Below, piece after piece: positions 54,984 to 64,000 of a stretch of DNA of 64,000 nucleotides. The notes below the pieces were generated by a model, which was not told the origin of the DNA, searched no databases, and was given only the letters and a program-made list of their open reading frames with translations. Source of the stretch: Chloroflexota bacterium. Its GTDB lineage: Bacteria; Chloroflexota; Dehalococcoidia; Tepidiformales; Tepidiformaceae. Location: contig JAPPAK010000001.1 of assembly GCA_026705605.1 (NCBI GenBank), forward strand, positions 744,001-808,000, written 5' to 3'. Both the position numbers and the translations under genes were made by a program. The first letter of the stretch is position 1. Each line of letters opens with the position of its first letter.

Positions 54984-55949
54984 CTACAGACCCCGCAGGA
55001 ACGCGATCATCGCCTCGTTTACTGCTTCGGGTGCTTCCTGCTGCGTCCAGTGCCCGACGCCCGGGATCATGACCGCGTCGCGCAGGTTCGGCGCCGATTG
55101 CTCCATCTGCTCGCGCCACTTCGGCCCCATCAGCGACACCACAAGGTCGCGGTCGCCCGTCACGAACAGCGACGGCGGCGTCACCTTCTTCCCGTTGAAC
55201 GCGGCCATCAGCTCCCAGTTCCGGTCGATGTTGCGATACCAGTTCAGCCCCCCGCGGAAGCCCGCCCGCTCGAACTCGCCCGTGAAGACGTTGAGGTCGG
55301 CCTCCGTCAGCCACGGCGGCAGGTCGTCCCCGGGATCCTGCATCGCGTCCAGGAAGCCCGCCGTCTTTGGCAGCGCTGCCGCGGCCGGGTTCGGTGGGCA
55401 GTCGCCCGAGGCGGTGTAGAGCAGCATCCGCATCGTCGTGCGCACGTCCGCCTCCAGCTCCGCCTCCGCCTTGCCCGGCTCCTGGAAGTAGAGCTGGTAG
55501 AAGAAGGTGTCACCGAAGCGCTGCTTCATCCCCTCCGTCGGCGGAATCGGCCCCGACCACGCGTTCGGCGGCACGCTCAGCCCCGCCACGCCGCGGAAGC
55601 GGTCGGGGCGCAGGGTCGCCGCGTTCCACGCCACGGGCGCTCCCCAGTCGTGTCCCGCGATCACCGCCTGGTCCTCCTCCAGCGCGTCCAGCAACCCCAC
55701 GATGTCACCGATGAGGTGGAGCTGCGTGTACGCCTCGATCGCTTCCGGCGCGTCCGTCTGGCCGTAGCCGCGCTGGTCCGGCGCGACCGCGTGGAACCCC
55801 GCCTCCGCCAGCGCCACCAGCTGGTGCCGCCACGAGTACCAGGACTCCGGGAAGCCGTGGCACAACACCACCAACGGCCCCTCCCCCGCCTCCGCGATGT
55901 GCATGTTGATGCCGTTCGTCTCCACGAACCGGTGGGTAATCTCCGTCAT
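54984..55949 (-). CDS. Alpha/beta hydrolase, epoxide-hydrolase-like
   Basis: A 321-residue alpha/beta-hydrolase of the soluble epoxide hydrolase type. It has the oxyanion motif HGFPESWYSWR, nucleophile D101 in GHDWGAPVAW, a cap domain with tyrosines, and catalytic His in PGVGHWTQQEAPE. It opens epoxides through an alkyl-enzyme ester; haloalkane or fluoroacetate dehalogenase activity is a less likely alternative. GGAGG precedes the ATG. Confidence 0.85.
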   Translation of the reverse strand: MTEITHRFVETNGINMHIAEAGEGPLVVLCHGFPESWYSWRHQLVALAEAGFHAVAPDQRGYGQTDAPEAIEAYTQLHLIGDIVGLLDALEEDQAVIAGHDWGAPVAWNAATLRPDRFRGVAGLSVPPNAWSGPIPPTEGMKQRFGDTFFYQLYFQEPGKAEAELEADVRTTMRMLLYTASGDCPPNPAAAALPKTAGFLDAMQDPGDDLPPWLTEADLNVFTGEFERAGFRGGLNWYRNIDRNWELMAAFNGKKVTPPSLFVTGDRDLVVSLMGPKWREQMEQSAPNLRDAVMIPGVGHWTQQEAPEAVNEAMIAFLRGL

Positions 55950-56046
55950 GTGGCGCCTCCGGCGTGGATCCTAGCGGCTCGGCGCGCAACGGAACTCGCT
56001 AGACTCCCACCACCGACAAAGCACCAAAGAATCGGCCCGCCCGCGA

Positions 56047-56076
56047 GCGCGAAGCGAAGCGGAGCAGCCGAGCGAG
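56047..56076 (+). repeat. Degenerate copy of the interspersed GCGAAGCGGAGCAG repeat
   Basis: Carries GCGAAGCGGAGCAGCCGAG, matching the left half of the repeat at 56088 and 59097, then diverges. It forms an imperfect tandem with the copy at 56088. Confidence 0.6.
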
Positions 56077-56087
56077 AGAAGTGCAGG

Positions 56088-56121
56088 GCGCGGAGCGAAG
56101 CGCAGCAGTCGAAGGAGCAGT
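56088..56121 (+). repeat. Interspersed 34-base repeat, copy 1
   Basis: Identical to the copy at 59097-59130 at 33 of 34 bases. It contains GCAGTCGAAGGAGCAGT at its right end, and the GAAGGAG lies about eight bases before the ATG of the LLM gene, serving as its Shine-Dalgarno. Confidence 0.75.
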
Positions 56122-56124
56122 GAA

Positions 56125-57066
56125 ATGAAGTTCGGGGTTCATCTCATCCAGCAGAACATCGAGATGGCGGAGCTCCGCCGCCTCTGGACCTGGGCCGATA
56201 CCGCCGGCTTCGACTGGATCGACGCCTCCGACCACTTCTACGAGGCGCCCCTCGTCCACGAGAACCACGGCGACTATTGGGAGGGCACCACCATTATGAC
56301 CGCCCTCGCGTGCGAGACGAAGAACCTGCGCATCGGCTCGCTCGTGCTCGGCATGAACTACCGCCACCCCGCCGTCCTCGCCAACGCACTCGCCGCCATG
56401 GACCACCTCAGCGGCGGCCGCATCGAGCTCGGTATCGGGGCCGGCTGGTACGAGGACGAATACCGCGCCTACGGCATCCCCTTCCCCTCCCTCGGGAAGC
56501 GGCTCGACATCCTCGAGGAGGGCATCCAGGTCATCCGCCTGCTCCTGACCGAGGACCACGTGAACTTCGAGGGCGAGCACTTCACGCTCGCCGACGCCTG
56601 CTGCAACCCGAAGCCCATGCAAGAACGCCTCCGTATCTGGGGCGGTGGCGTCGGGCGCAAGCGCACCCTGCCGATGATCGCCCGCCTCTGCGACGGCTGG
56701 AACGGCCCCTACCTGACTCCCTGGCAGTTCCGCCACCTCTCCCGTGTTCTGCGCGAGGCCTGCGACCGCGAGAACCGTGACTTCGACGAGATCGAGAAGA
56801 GCGTCAACCTCAGCTTCCACCTCGCCGCCAGCGAGGCCGCCCGCCCGCGCGCCGAGGAGCACGCCCGCACGGTCTTCGGCGGCGCCATCGACACCTGGCG
56901 CGAGCGCGGCCTCATCATGGGTACGCCGGAGGAGGCGAAGGAGCTCGTCGCCGAGTACCAGGACCTCGGCTGCGACCTCCTCAACATCGCCATCCGCCCG
57001 CCGCTCGACTGGGAAGCACTCGAAGCCTGGGCGCAGGAAGTCATCCCCGCCTTCAGCGAGGACTAG
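56125..57066 (+). CDS. LLM-class (luciferase-like) flavin/F420-dependent oxidoreductase
   Basis: A 313-residue TIM-barrel enzyme of the bacterial luciferase superfamily. It shows [87 protein letters not shown] and [25 protein letters not shown]. This is the form usually called F420-dependent class, which fits the PPOX proteins nearby, but FMN use is equally possible from sequence alone. Substrate unknown. Confidence 0.88.
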   Translation: MKFGVHLIQQNIEMAELRRLWTWADTAGFDWIDASDHFYEAPLVHENHGDYWEGTTIMTALACETKNLRIGSLVLGMNYRHPAVLANALAAMDHLSGGRIELGIGAGWYEDEYRAYGIPFPSLGKRLDILEEGIQVIRLLLTEDHVNFEGEHFTLADACCNPKPMQERLRIWGGGVGRKRTLPMIARLCDGWNGPYLTPWQFRHLSRVLREACDRENRDFDEIEKSVNLSFHLAASEAARPRAEEHARTVFGGAIDTWRERGLIMGTPEEAKELVAEYQDLGCDLLNIAIRPPLDWEALEAWAQEVIPAFSED

Positions 57067-57225
57067 GCCGCCAGCGAGCGCGCGAGTCGCCCATTACTCC
57101 GCCGGTGTGGACAATCGTCTCGGTGGTTCGGGCTGATAGCCCCCGGCTCGTGGACGAGCCAACGCCCGCGCGACGACCGTGGTGGGCCCACCATCCAACC
57201 TGAGCTGAACGCCTGCGGGGAGACC

Positions 57226-57258
57226 ATGACTGCTGCTTCGGAGCCCTGCGCCCCGTGA
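57226..57258 (+). CDS. Possible leader peptide overlapping the typA start
   Basis: ATG 57226 follows GGGGAG by four bases and encodes [10 protein letters not shown] before a TGA (57256-57258) that overlaps the typA GTG at 57255. It has a better Shine-Dalgarno than typA itself. It may couple or tune typA translation, or be a chance ORF. Confidence 0.35.
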   Translation: MTAASEPCAP

Positions 57259-59096
57259 CCGCCCTCGCCGAGTCCGGTATCGCCAACGCCCTGCGGCGCA
57301 ACATCGCCATCATCGCGCATGTGGACCATGGCAAGACGACGTTGGTCGACGCCATGCTGCACCAGAGCGGCGTCTTCCGTGCGAACGAGCGAGTCGAGGA
57401 GCGGGCGCTCGACAACATCGACCTTGAGCGCGAACGCGGCATCACCATCATGGCCAAGAACACGGCCATCCACTATCGCGACTGGACGGTCAACATCGTC
57501 GACACCCCCGGCCACGCCGACTTTGGCGGGGAGGTCGAGCGCACCCTGACCATGGTCGATGGCGTGCTGCTGCTCGTCGACGCCTCCGAGGGGCCGCTAC
57601 CCCAGACCCGTTTCGTGCTGGGCAAGGCGCTGGAGCATGGACTGCCCGCCATCGTCGTCATCAACAAGATCGACCGCAAGGATGCGCGGCCGGCCGAGGT
57701 GCTCGACGAGGTCTACGACCTCTTCATCGATCTCGAAGCGACCGAGCAGCAGATCGACTTCCCCGTGCTGTACGCGAACGCCAAGGCCGGAACCGCGAGT
57801 GAGGATCCGGACGAGGCGGGGCTGAACCTGCGGCCCCTGCTCGACGCCATTGTCGAGCAACTGCCGCCCCCTCAGGGCGACCCCGAGGGCGCCCTGCAGA
57901 TCAGGGTCGCGAACCTCGACTCGAGCGACTACCTCGGTCGCATCGCCATCGGGCGGGTCGTCAACGGCCGCGTCGCCCTGGGCGATGAGATCGCGGTGTC
58001 GAAGCTCGATGGTTCCGTCGCGCAGACCCGCGTGACGAAGCTGTACGTGTTCGATGGCCTGGAGCGCGCGGAAGTGGAACAGGCTGCCGCGGGCGACATC
58101 GTCTGTCTCGCCGGGATCGACGACATCACGATCGGCGAGACCATCACCGCCCCGGACGACCCGCAGCCGATCGCCCCCATGCAGGTGGATGAGCCGACGG
58201 TCTCGATGATCTTCGGCGTGAACACCTCGCCCATGGCCGGGCAGGACGGCCAGTACGTCACGTCGCGGAAACTGCGCGAAAGGCTCGAGCGTGAGCTGGT
58301 GAGTAACGTGTCGATTCGCGTCGAGGACACCGACTCGCCGGACCAGTTCCAGGTGATCGGTCGCGGCGAGCTCCAGCTTTCGATCCTTATCGAGATGATG
58401 CGCCGCGAAGGCTACGAGCTGCAGGTCGGCCGGCCGCAGATCGTTACCCGCGAGCGTGACGGCCGCATCGAGGAGCCCGTCGAGGAGCTGGTTATCGACG
58501 TCGCCGAGGACTACCAGGGTGTCGTCATCGAGCAACTCAGCGCTCGTCGGGCGACGCTAAACCGGATGGCGAACCATGGCAGCGGCCGCGTCCGTCTCGA
58601 GTTCCTGATCCCGACCCGCGGGATCATCGGGTTCCGCTCGCAGTTCCTCACCGACACGCGCGGCACCGGCATCATGAATCACCTCTTCGCCGGTTGGGAG
58701 CCGTGGAACGGACCCATCGCCGGCCGCCTGACCGGCGCGCTCGTGGCCGACCGGCCGGGCAAGGCGACCGCCTACGCCATCTACAACCTGCAGGAGCGCG
58801 GCGAGATATTCATCAGCCCCGGCACGCAGGTGTACGAGGGGATGATCATCGGTGAGAACGCCCGTCCCTCCGACATGGACGTGAACGTGACCAAAGAGAA
58901 GAAGCTCACCAACATGCGCGCGGCCGCGGCCGACGACGCCCTGCGCCTCGTGCCACCGAGACTGCTGAACCTGGAGCAGTCGATCGAGTTCATCAACGAT
59001 GACGAGCTCGTGGAGGTCACCCCCGAGAGCATCCGGCTGCGAAAGCGCATCCTTGGGGCAACGCCGCGGGCCAGGAGCCAGCCCTCCCGCGAGTGA
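57255..59096 (+). CDS. typA: Ribosome-associated GTPase TypA/BipA
   Basis: A 613-residue translational GTPase acting in 50S assembly and stress. G motifs: [12 protein letters not shown] (G1), RGITI (G2), [14 protein letters not shown] (G3), [10 protein letters not shown] (G4). It also has EF-G-like domains and the TypA-specific C-terminus with [21 protein letters not shown] and [17 protein letters not shown]. The start is GTG 57255 with no good Shine-Dalgarno of its own. The interspersed repeat begins immediately after its stop. Confidence 0.95.
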   Translation: MTALAESGIANALRRNIAIIAHVDHGKTTLVDAMLHQSGVFRANERVEERALDNIDLERERGITIMAKNTAIHYRDWTVNIVDTPGHADFGGEVERTLTMVDGVLLLVDASEGPLPQTRFVLGKALEHGLPAIVVINKIDRKDARPAEVLDEVYDLFIDLEATEQQIDFPVLYANAKAGTASEDPDEAGLNLRPLLDAIVEQLPPPQGDPEGALQIRVANLDSSDYLGRIAIGRVVNGRVALGDEIAVSKLDGSVAQTRVTKLYVFDGLERAEVEQAAAGDIVCLAGIDDITIGETITAPDDPQPIAPMQVDEPTVSMIFGVNTSPMAGQDGQYVTSRKLRERLERELVSNVSIRVEDTDSPDQFQVIGRGELQLSILIEMMRREGYELQVGRPQIVTRERDGRIEEPVEELVIDVAEDYQGVVIEQLSARRATLNRMANHGSGRVRLEFLIPTRGIIGFRSQFLTDTRGTGIMNHLFAGWEPWNGPIAGRLTGALVADRPGKATAYAIYNLQERGEIFISPGTQVYEGMIIGENARPSDMDVNVTKEKKLTNMRAAAADDALRLVPPRLLNLEQSIEFINDDELVEVTPESIRLRKRILGATPRARSQPSRE

Positions 59097-59130
59097 GCGC
59101 GGAGCGAAGCGGAGCAGTCGAAGGAGCAGT
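59097..59130 (+). repeat. Interspersed 34-base repeat, copy 2
   Basis: Starts at the base following the typA stop codon and differs from copy 1 at one position (GAAGCGGAGC versus GAAGCGCAGC). Here it is 60 bases from the next ATG, so it does not act as its Shine-Dalgarno. Confidence 0.75.
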
Positions 59131-59190
59131 CGTATTGACAGCGCCCTCGCTGATCGGCAACGTGCGCGCACATAACTCCGGAGGTACCCC

Positions 59191-59781
59191 ATGGCTGATG
59201 AGGCCTACGCGCCCGACCCCACCAAGGATCACGAGACCGTCTCCATCTATCCCCTCGACGACGACGTCAAGGAGGAGCTGCTCAACACCGTTGGGGAGGC
59301 CGTCCTCAACTGGTCGACCAAGGACGGCTGGCCCGTCGGCGTCATGCACGCCGTCGTCTGGGCCAAGGGCTCCTTCTGGATGACCGCCGCCGCCCACCGC
59401 CATCGCATGGCCGCCCTGCGTCGCGACCCGCGTTGCTCCGTCGTCCTCACGAGCACGGGCACCCACCTCGGCCCCGGCAAGACCATCACGGCCAAGTGTC
59501 GCTGCGTGATGTACGAGGACCGCGAGACGAAGGACTGGTTCTACCATGCCCTCGCCTTCCGCCCCGGGGCCGACCCCGAGCAGGCGGCCGCCTTCGAGAA
59601 GTCCCTCGACTCGCCCCTGCGCGTCGTGATGGAGCTCGTGCCCGAGAAGTGGATCACCTTCGACGGCGCCAAGATGGGTATGGCTACCGCCGGCGTGCTC
59701 CCCGACGAGCAGAAGGGCCCCATGCTCAGCTCCGACGCCGTCCGCCTGGAGAAGGAGCTCAAGGCCCGCGGCCTCGCCTGA
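59191..59781 (+). CDS. PPOX-fold flavin/F420-binding protein
   Basis: A 196-residue split-barrel protein: VLNWSTKDGWPVGVMHAVVWAKGSFWMTAAAHRHRMAALRRDPRCSVVLTSTGTHLGPGKTITAKCRCVMYED. It belongs to the pyridoxamine-5'-phosphate-oxidase-like superfamily, but it is larger than and distinct from the one at 45741. Cofactor and substrate unknown. GGAGGT precedes the ATG. A TTGACA at 59135 has no matching -10 at the right distance. Confidence 0.8.
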   Translation: MADEAYAPDPTKDHETVSIYPLDDDVKEELLNTVGEAVLNWSTKDGWPVGVMHAVVWAKGSFWMTAAAHRHRMAALRRDPRCSVVLTSTGTHLGPGKTITAKCRCVMYEDRETKDWFYHALAFRPGADPEQAAAFEKSLDSPLRVVMELVPEKWITFDGAKMGMATAGVLPDEQKGPMLSSDAVRLEKELKARGLA

Positions 59782-59890
59782 CGCCCCGCGCTTCTTCTCG
59801 CGCTCGTAACCGGGACAAGCGTTTTCGGCTCGTCCCGTTCACGGTTCCGCGCTACGGTCGTTGCAGACCTCTTGTGGGGAGGACACGGCC

Positions 59891-60931
59891 GTGCGTGTGG
59901 GAATCCTGACCGGCGGAGGCGACTGCCCCGGGCTGAACGCCGTCATTCGCGCTGTCGTCACCAAGGGCGAGCGCCAGTACGGCGATGAGGTCGTCGGCTT
60001 CCGCAACGGCTGGGCCGGTGTCATGGAAGGCGACGTCATGCCCCTCAGTGCCGAGCGTTGCCGCGACATCCTCCCGCTCGGTGGCACCATCCTCGGGACC
60101 TCCCGCGCCAACCCCTACGCCACCGAGGGCGGCGCCGAGGCCGTTCGCGCCACCCTGGAGCGCGAGTCTATTGACGGCCTTGTCGCCGTTGGCGGGGACG
60201 ACACGCTAGGCGTTGCCGGCAAGCTCGCTGCAGAGGGCGCGAGCGTCATCGGCGTCCCCAAGACCATCGACAACGACCTCGGCGTGACCGAGGTCACTTT
60301 CGGATTCCACACCGCCGTCCAGACCGCTACCGAGGCCATCGACCGCCTGCGTACCACCGCCGAGTCCCATCACCGCGTCATGGTCGTCGAGGTGATGGGT
60401 CGCCACGCCGGCTGGATCGCGACCTACGCCGGCATCGCTGGCGGCGCGACCGAAATTCTCATCCCCGAGGAGCCATTCAGCATGAGCGACCTCTGCGAGC
60501 GCCTCCTCGCCCACCACAACCGGGACGTCTCCGCCTCCATCGTCGTCGTGGCCGAGGGCGCCCGCCCGCAGGGCGGCGAGGTCATCACCCAGACGGACCA
60601 GCGTGACGCGTTCGGCCACGTCCGCCTCGGCGGCATCAGCCGCCTCGTCGCCGACGAGATCGAAGCCCGCACCGGCTTCGAGACGCGCCTCACCGTGCTC
60701 GGCCACGTACAGCGTGGCGGCACGCCCACCGCCTTCGACCGCGTCCTCGCCACGCGCTTCGGTATTGCCGCCATCGACGCCGTCCACGACGGCCGCTGGG
60801 GCCAGGCCACCGTCCTCCAGTCGAACGAGATCAACCTCGCCCCCCTCACCGACCTCACCGGCACTGCCAGGCTCGTCGACCGCGACCTCTTCGAGACCGT
60901 CGCCGGCGCCTTCGTTTCCTTGTCGAGCTAG
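59891..60931 (+). CDS. pfkA: 6-phosphofructokinase, probable pyrophosphate-dependent type
   Basis: A 346-residue PfkA-family enzyme phosphorylating fructose 6-phosphate. Motifs: GILTGGGDCPGLNAVIR, GGDDTLG, GVPKTIDNDL, MGRHAGWIA and LGHVQRGGTPTAFDR. The second aspartate of GGDD is residue 104 and the lysine of PKTIDND is 124. In this family Gly at these two places goes with ATP, and Asp-104/Lys-124 with pyrophosphate, so a PPi-dependent, reversible enzyme is predicted. Start GTG 59891 follows GGGGAGGA. Confidence 0.9.
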   Translation: MRVGILTGGGDCPGLNAVIRAVVTKGERQYGDEVVGFRNGWAGVMEGDVMPLSAERCRDILPLGGTILGTSRANPYATEGGAEAVRATLERESIDGLVAVGGDDTLGVAGKLAAEGASVIGVPKTIDNDLGVTEVTFGFHTAVQTATEAIDRLRTTAESHHRVMVVEVMGRHAGWIATYAGIAGGATEILIPEEPFSMSDLCERLLAHHNRDVSASIVVVAEGARPQGGEVITQTDQRDAFGHVRLGGISRLVADEIEARTGFETRLTVLGHVQRGGTPTAFDRVLATRFGIAAIDAVHDGRWGQATVLQSNEINLAPLTDLTGTARLVDRDLFETVAGAFVSLSS

Positions 60932-60955
60932 AGGGCTGCGAGGTCGTCCCGGCGC

Positions 60956-61243
60956 TTAGTGGTCCGAGAAGTAGCCGACGACCAGAAAGAACACAAGCCA
61001 GAGTGCGGCTCCAACGAGCGCGAAGAGCAGCGGGACGTGCCAGGACTTCTCCTCGGGGTCTGTCCACTGGAGTGCAAAGGCTCCCACTAGGACAAGGCCC
61101 GTAATGACCGTACCCGCCAGCACTGCCCCGCGTTGATCCTCAACGACCCTCCCATCGTTCCACAGGAAGGAAATGGCGACCAGCAAGTTCCCCCCGACAG
61201 TGGCGAGGAGTCCCGACGTCATGTTCCGCGCGTCCTCAAGCAT
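60956..61243 (-). CDS. Small integral membrane protein, unknown
   Basis: A 95-residue protein with three hydrophobic helices (about residues 10-28, 40-60 and 70-91) and a short charged loop TDPEEKSW. No family recognised. The ATG has no Shine-Dalgarno and lies six bases after TAGAGT, supporting a real, leaderless gene. Confidence 0.6.
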   Translation of the reverse strand: MLEDARNMTSGLLATVGGNLLVAISFLWNDGRVVEDQRGAVLAGTVITGLVLVGAFALQWTDPEEKSWHVPLLFALVGAALWLVFFLVVGYFSDH

Positions 61244-61249
61244 GACTCG

Positions 61250-61255
61250 ACTCTA
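61250..61255 (-). promoter_or_regulatory. Candidate -10 element of the leaderless small membrane protein gene
   Basis: Minus-strand TAGAGT, six bases (CGAGTC), then ATG 61243. Confidence 0.5.
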
Positions 61256-61323
61256 GCAGGAACCGTCATGGACTTACCCCAGCCCCCCAACTGCCAATGG
61301 CCAACAGCCGACACCGCTCCCGC

Positions 61324-61329
61324 TATAGT
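61324..61329 (+). promoter_or_regulatory. Candidate -10 element of the leaderless epoxide hydrolase gene
   Basis: TATAGT, six C residues, then ATG 61336; no Shine-Dalgarno is possible in the intervening sequence. Confidence 0.6.
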
Positions 61330-61335
61330 CCCCCC

Positions 61336-62475
61336 ATGCCTCCACGACCCTTCCGCATCGATGTCCCCGACTCCGTCCTCGACGACCTCCGCGACCGCCT
61401 CGACCGCACCCGCTGGCCCGACGCTATCCCCGACACCGGCTGGGACTACGGTGCCGACGTCGCCTACGTCCGCGAGCTCTGCGACTACTGGCGCAACGAC
61501 TACGACTGGCGCGCCCAGGAGGCCGCCCTCAACGCCTGGCCCCAGTTCCGCTGCGAGGTCGACGGCGTCGATATCCACTACTGGCACGTTCGCGGGCAGG
61601 GCCCCGACCCCCACCCCCTCCTCCTCACGCATGGCTGGCCCGGCTCCATCTTCGAGTTCCTCCACCTCGTCGGGCCCCTCACCGACCCTGCCGCCCACGG
61701 CGGGGATCCCGCCGACGCCTTCGACGTCGTCATCCCCTCCATCCCCGGCTTCGGCTGGAGTGGCAAGCCCGCGGAGCGCGGCTGGGGCCCCTCCCGCGTC
61801 GCCGATGCCCTCGACCATCTCATGACCGCCGAGCTCGGCTACGGGCGCTACGGCGCCCAGGGCGGCGACTGGGGCGCCATCATCAGCACGCGCCTGGGCG
61901 CGGCCCACGCGGACAACCTCAGCGGTATCCACCTCAACATGGCCCTCGCCGGTCCGCCCGACCCGCCCACCGAGGCGGACGAAGCCGGGCTCGCCTCGCG
62001 TCGCGCCTTCCAGGCCCGGGAAACGGGCTACAGCAACGTCCAGAGCACCAAGCCGCAGTCCCTCGGCATCGCCCAGGCCGACTCGCCCGCCGGAATCGCC
62101 GCCTGGATCACCGAGAAGTTCCGCACCTGGAGCGACTGCGACGGCGATGTCGAGTCGCGCTACTCGAAGGACACGCTGCTGACCAACATCATGTTCTACT
62201 GGGCGCCCAACAGCATCGCCTCGGCCGCCCGCATCTACTACGAGGCCCGCGCCGAGGGCGTAGGCGGCCGCGTCCCGCCCGTCGAGCGCATCGCCGTCCC
62301 GACCGGCTTCGCCGCCTTCCCCGGCGAGATCATCCAGGCGCCCCGGCACTGGGTCGAAGCCGCCTATAACCTCGTGCACTACACGGAGATGCCGGCCGGC
62401 GGCCACTTCGCCGCCCTTGAGGAGCCCGACCACCTCCTCGCCGACATCCGGGCCTTCTTCCGCCAGGTGCGCTAG
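61336..62475 (+). CDS. Epoxide hydrolase with EHN N-terminal domain
   Basis: A 379-residue alpha/beta hydrolase of the microsomal (EPHX1-like) epoxide hydrolase group. The N-terminal EHN region is FRIDVPDSVLDDLRDRLDRTRWPDAIPDTGWDYG. The core has THGWPGSIFEFL (oxyanion), nucleophile D178 in AQGGDWGAIIS, and catalytic H357 in AGGHFAALEEPD. It differs in architecture from the enzyme at 54984, which has no EHN domain. The ATG at 61336 is preferred over the frame open to 61297 because of the -10 geometry. Confidence 0.9.
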   Translation: MPPRPFRIDVPDSVLDDLRDRLDRTRWPDAIPDTGWDYGADVAYVRELCDYWRNDYDWRAQEAALNAWPQFRCEVDGVDIHYWHVRGQGPDPHPLLLTHGWPGSIFEFLHLVGPLTDPAAHGGDPADAFDVVIPSIPGFGWSGKPAERGWGPSRVADALDHLMTAELGYGRYGAQGGDWGAIISTRLGAAHADNLSGIHLNMALAGPPDPPTEADEAGLASRRAFQARETGYSNVQSTKPQSLGIAQADSPAGIAAWITEKFRTWSDCDGDVESRYSKDTLLTNIMFYWAPNSIASAARIYYEARAEGVGGRVPPVERIAVPTGFAAFPGEIIQAPRHWVEAAYNLVHYTEMPAGGHFAALEEPDHLLADIRAFFRQVR

Positions 62476-62514
62476 ACCACGAGGCCGGCCAGCCACCATA
62501 ACCGCCGCTCGGGA

Positions 62515-62520
62515 TATACT
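62515..62520 (+). promoter_or_regulatory. Candidate -10 element of the methylmalonyl-CoA mutase gene
   Basis: TATACT followed by a leader of about 60 bases; GAAGGA lies before the ATG at 62588. Confidence 0.4.
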
Positions 62521-62587
62521 GCCGTGCGCGGATTTCGCCGCGGACTCCGCAAGCGAGAACACGCCCTGAAGGACGACGGATAGCGAA

Positions 62588-64000
62588 ATGCCCAGCCAAT
62601 CGAAAGAAGAGTGGCTCGAAGGTACGTACCGCAAGGCGGTCGAGCGCAACCCCGAGCGCGCCGAGTCGTTCCGCACCACCGGCGAGACAGTCCTCGACCC
62701 CGTTTACACCCCCGAGGACGCAACCGCGAACGGCGACCTTGGCTTCCCCGGCGAGTACCCCTTCACCCGCGGCGTCCAGCCCACCATGTACCGCGGGCGC
62801 CTCTGGACCATGCGCCAGTACGCCGGCTTTGGCACCGCCGAGGAGTCGAACGAGCGCTACCGCTACCTCCTCGACCAGGGCCAGACCGGCCTCTCCGTCG
62901 CCTTCGACCTTCCCACCCAGATCGGCTACGACTCCGACGACTCCATGGCCATGGGCGAGGTCGGCAAGGTCGGTGTCGCCATCGACTCGATCGACGACAT
63001 GCGCACGCTGTTCAAGGAGATCCCCCTCGACCGCGTCACCACCTCCATGACTATCAACGGCACCGCCGCCGTCCTCCTCGGCCTCTACATCGCCGTGGGC
63101 AAGGAGCAGGGCGTGCCCCTCGAGAAGCTCGGCGGCACCGTCCAGAACGACATCCTCAAGGAGTACATCACCCGCGGGACGTGGATCTACCCGCCCACGC
63201 CCAGCATGCGGCTCATCACCGATGTCTTCAGCTTCTGCTCCGAGAGCGTCCCCCGCTGGAACACTATCTCCATCTCCGGCTACCACATGCGCGAGGCGGG
63301 CTGCACGGCCGCCCAGGAGATCGCCTTCACGCTCGCCAACGGTATCGCCTACGTCGATGCCGCCGTCTCCGCCGGCCTTGATGTCGACGCCTTCGCCGGG
63401 CGGCTCAGCTTCTTCTTCGCCTGCCACAACAACCTGCTGGAGGAGGTGTGCAAGTTCCGCGCCGCACGCCGTCTCTGGGCCACGATCATGAAGGAGCGCT
63501 TCGAGGCCAGGAGCCCGCGCTCGATGATGATGCGCTTCCACACGCAGACCGGCGGCGCCACGCTCACCGCCCAGCAGCCCGAGAACAACATCGTGCGCAC
63601 CACCCTCCAGGCCCTCGCCGCCGTCCTCGGCGGGACCCAGTCGCTCCACACGAACTCGATGGACGAGGCCCTTTCCCTTCCCACCGAGAAGGCAGTCCAG
63701 ATCGCGCTCCGCACGCAGCAGGTCATCGGCTTCGAGAGCGGCGTCGGCGACGTCATCGACCCCCTCGGCGGCTCCTGGTACATCGAATCCATGACCGACC
63801 GCCTTGAGGGCGAGGCGCGCGACTACCTGAAAACCATCGAGGACCTTGGCGGAGCGCCCACCGCCCTCGAGCAGGGCTTCCAGCAGCGCGAGATCCAGGA
63901 AGCCTCGTACCGCTACCAGCGCGAGATCGAGGAGAAGGACCGCGTCATCGTCGGCGTGAACGACTTCACCGTGAGCGGCGAGGAACCGCCCGAGCTCCTG
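62588..64000 (+). CDS. mcmA1: Methylmalonyl-CoA mutase, large (catalytic) subunit, 5' part
   Basis: Cut by the window end after 471 codons. The adenosylcobalamin-dependent enzyme interconverts methylmalonyl-CoA and succinyl-CoA. Seen are [94 protein letters not shown] and [18 protein letters not shown]. The tyrosine in RQYAGF and arginine in PSMR are those of methylmalonyl- rather than isobutyryl-CoA mutases. The B12-binding domain is not reached; this type often has it on a separate small subunit. Confidence 0.92.
   Translation, partial: MPSQSKEEWLEGTYRKAVERNPERAESFRTTGETVLDPVYTPEDATANGDLGFPGEYPFTRGVQPTMYRGRLWTMRQYAGFGTAEESNERYRYLLDQGQTGLSVAFDLPTQIGYDSDDSMAMGEVGKVGVAIDSIDDMRTLFKEIPLDRVTTSMTINGTAAVLLGLYIAVGKEQGVPLEKLGGTVQNDILKEYITRGTWIYPPTPSMRLITDVFSFCSESVPRWNTISISGYHMREAGCTAAQEIAFTLANGIAYVDAAVSAGLDVDAFAGRLSFFFACHNNLLEEVCKFRAARRLWATIMKERFEARSPRSMMMRFHTQTGGATLTAQQPENNIVRTTLQALAAVLGGTQSLHTNSMDEALSLPTEKAVQIALRTQQVIGFESGVGDVIDPLGGSWYIESMTDRLEGEARDYLKTIEDLGGAPTALEQGFQQREIQEASYRYQREIEEKDRVIVGVNDFTVSGEEPPELL

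Noticed and set aside
59135-59140. TTGACA as -35 of a promoter for the PPOX gene at 59191
   Set aside because: No TAnnnT-like hexamer lies 16-18 bases downstream.

Overview
The window is a GC-rich (roughly two-thirds G+C by eye), densely packed bacterial chromosome segment with many 1-8 bp gene overlaps. The gene content suggests a Chloroflexota bacterium, probably Dehalococcoidia-like. The reasons are a short IF2, a complete MreBCD/PBP2/RodA set, PPi-type phosphofructokinase, LLM and PPOX flavin/F420-family enzymes, a cyclase with an HGATITH metal motif, and a two-subunit-type methylmalonyl-CoA mutase. This assignment is inference, because there is no rRNA in the window. No prophage, insertion sequence or CRISPR array was seen.

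Layout. 1-4148: translation cluster nusA(end)-ylxR-infB-rbfA-truB. 4145-15451: histidinol-phosphatase-like gene, then two separate 2-oxoacid dehydrogenase operons (PDH-like E1a/E1b/E2 at 5036-8253 and branched-chain-type E1a/E1b/E2 at 12203-15451). Between them lie a small coiled-coil membrane protein, an AAA ATPase-GNAT pair, an SRAP abasic-site protein and a VapBC toxin-antitoxin module with an inverted-repeat operator candidate. 15455-23773: 5'-3' exonuclease, SnoaL-like protein, MFS carrier, branched-chain-amino-acid-type binding lipoprotein, uvrA, and a lower-GC unknown gene with a gene-free stretch holding an orphan terminator. 23774-27033 (minus strand): hisH-hisA-hisF-hisI plus a RibD-C-like reductase. 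27126-35844: ligA with an extra HhH segment, a methyltransferase and the rod-shape operon. 35967-40448: cyclase, two divergent P450s and an AlkD-like protein. 40460-40776: three tRNAs (Gln, Leu, Gly). 40883-54971: QueD, APH-like kinase pair, gamma-glutamyltransferase, peroxiredoxin, PPOX proteins, a thioredoxin fusion, rhodanese, an S9/M24 peptidase pair, a membrane molybdoprotein and DUF3090. 54984-64000: two epoxide-hydrolase-like enzymes, LLM oxidoreductase, typA, PPi-type phosphofructokinase and the start of methylmalonyl-CoA mutase.

How the genes fit together. S9 and M24 peptidases, gamma-glutamyltransferase, an amino-acid-type binding protein, a branched-chain dehydrogenase and methylmalonyl-CoA mutase are consistent with peptide and branched-chain amino acid catabolism to propionyl-CoA and then succinyl-CoA. 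UvrA, LigA, the AlkD-like protein, SRAP and the 5'-3' exonuclease form a scattered DNA-repair theme.

The most notable structural signal is a recurrent TAnnnT hexamer exactly six bases before an ATG, with no Shine-Dalgarno. It occurs at six transcription-unit-leading genes and points to leaderless mRNAs. Other points worth a look are the internal Tat-like motif in a polytopic molybdoprotein, the duplicated HhH segment in LigA, a 34-base interspersed repeat that supplies a Shine-Dalgarno, a leader ORF overlapping the typA start, and the thioredoxin fusion to an uncharacterised domain.
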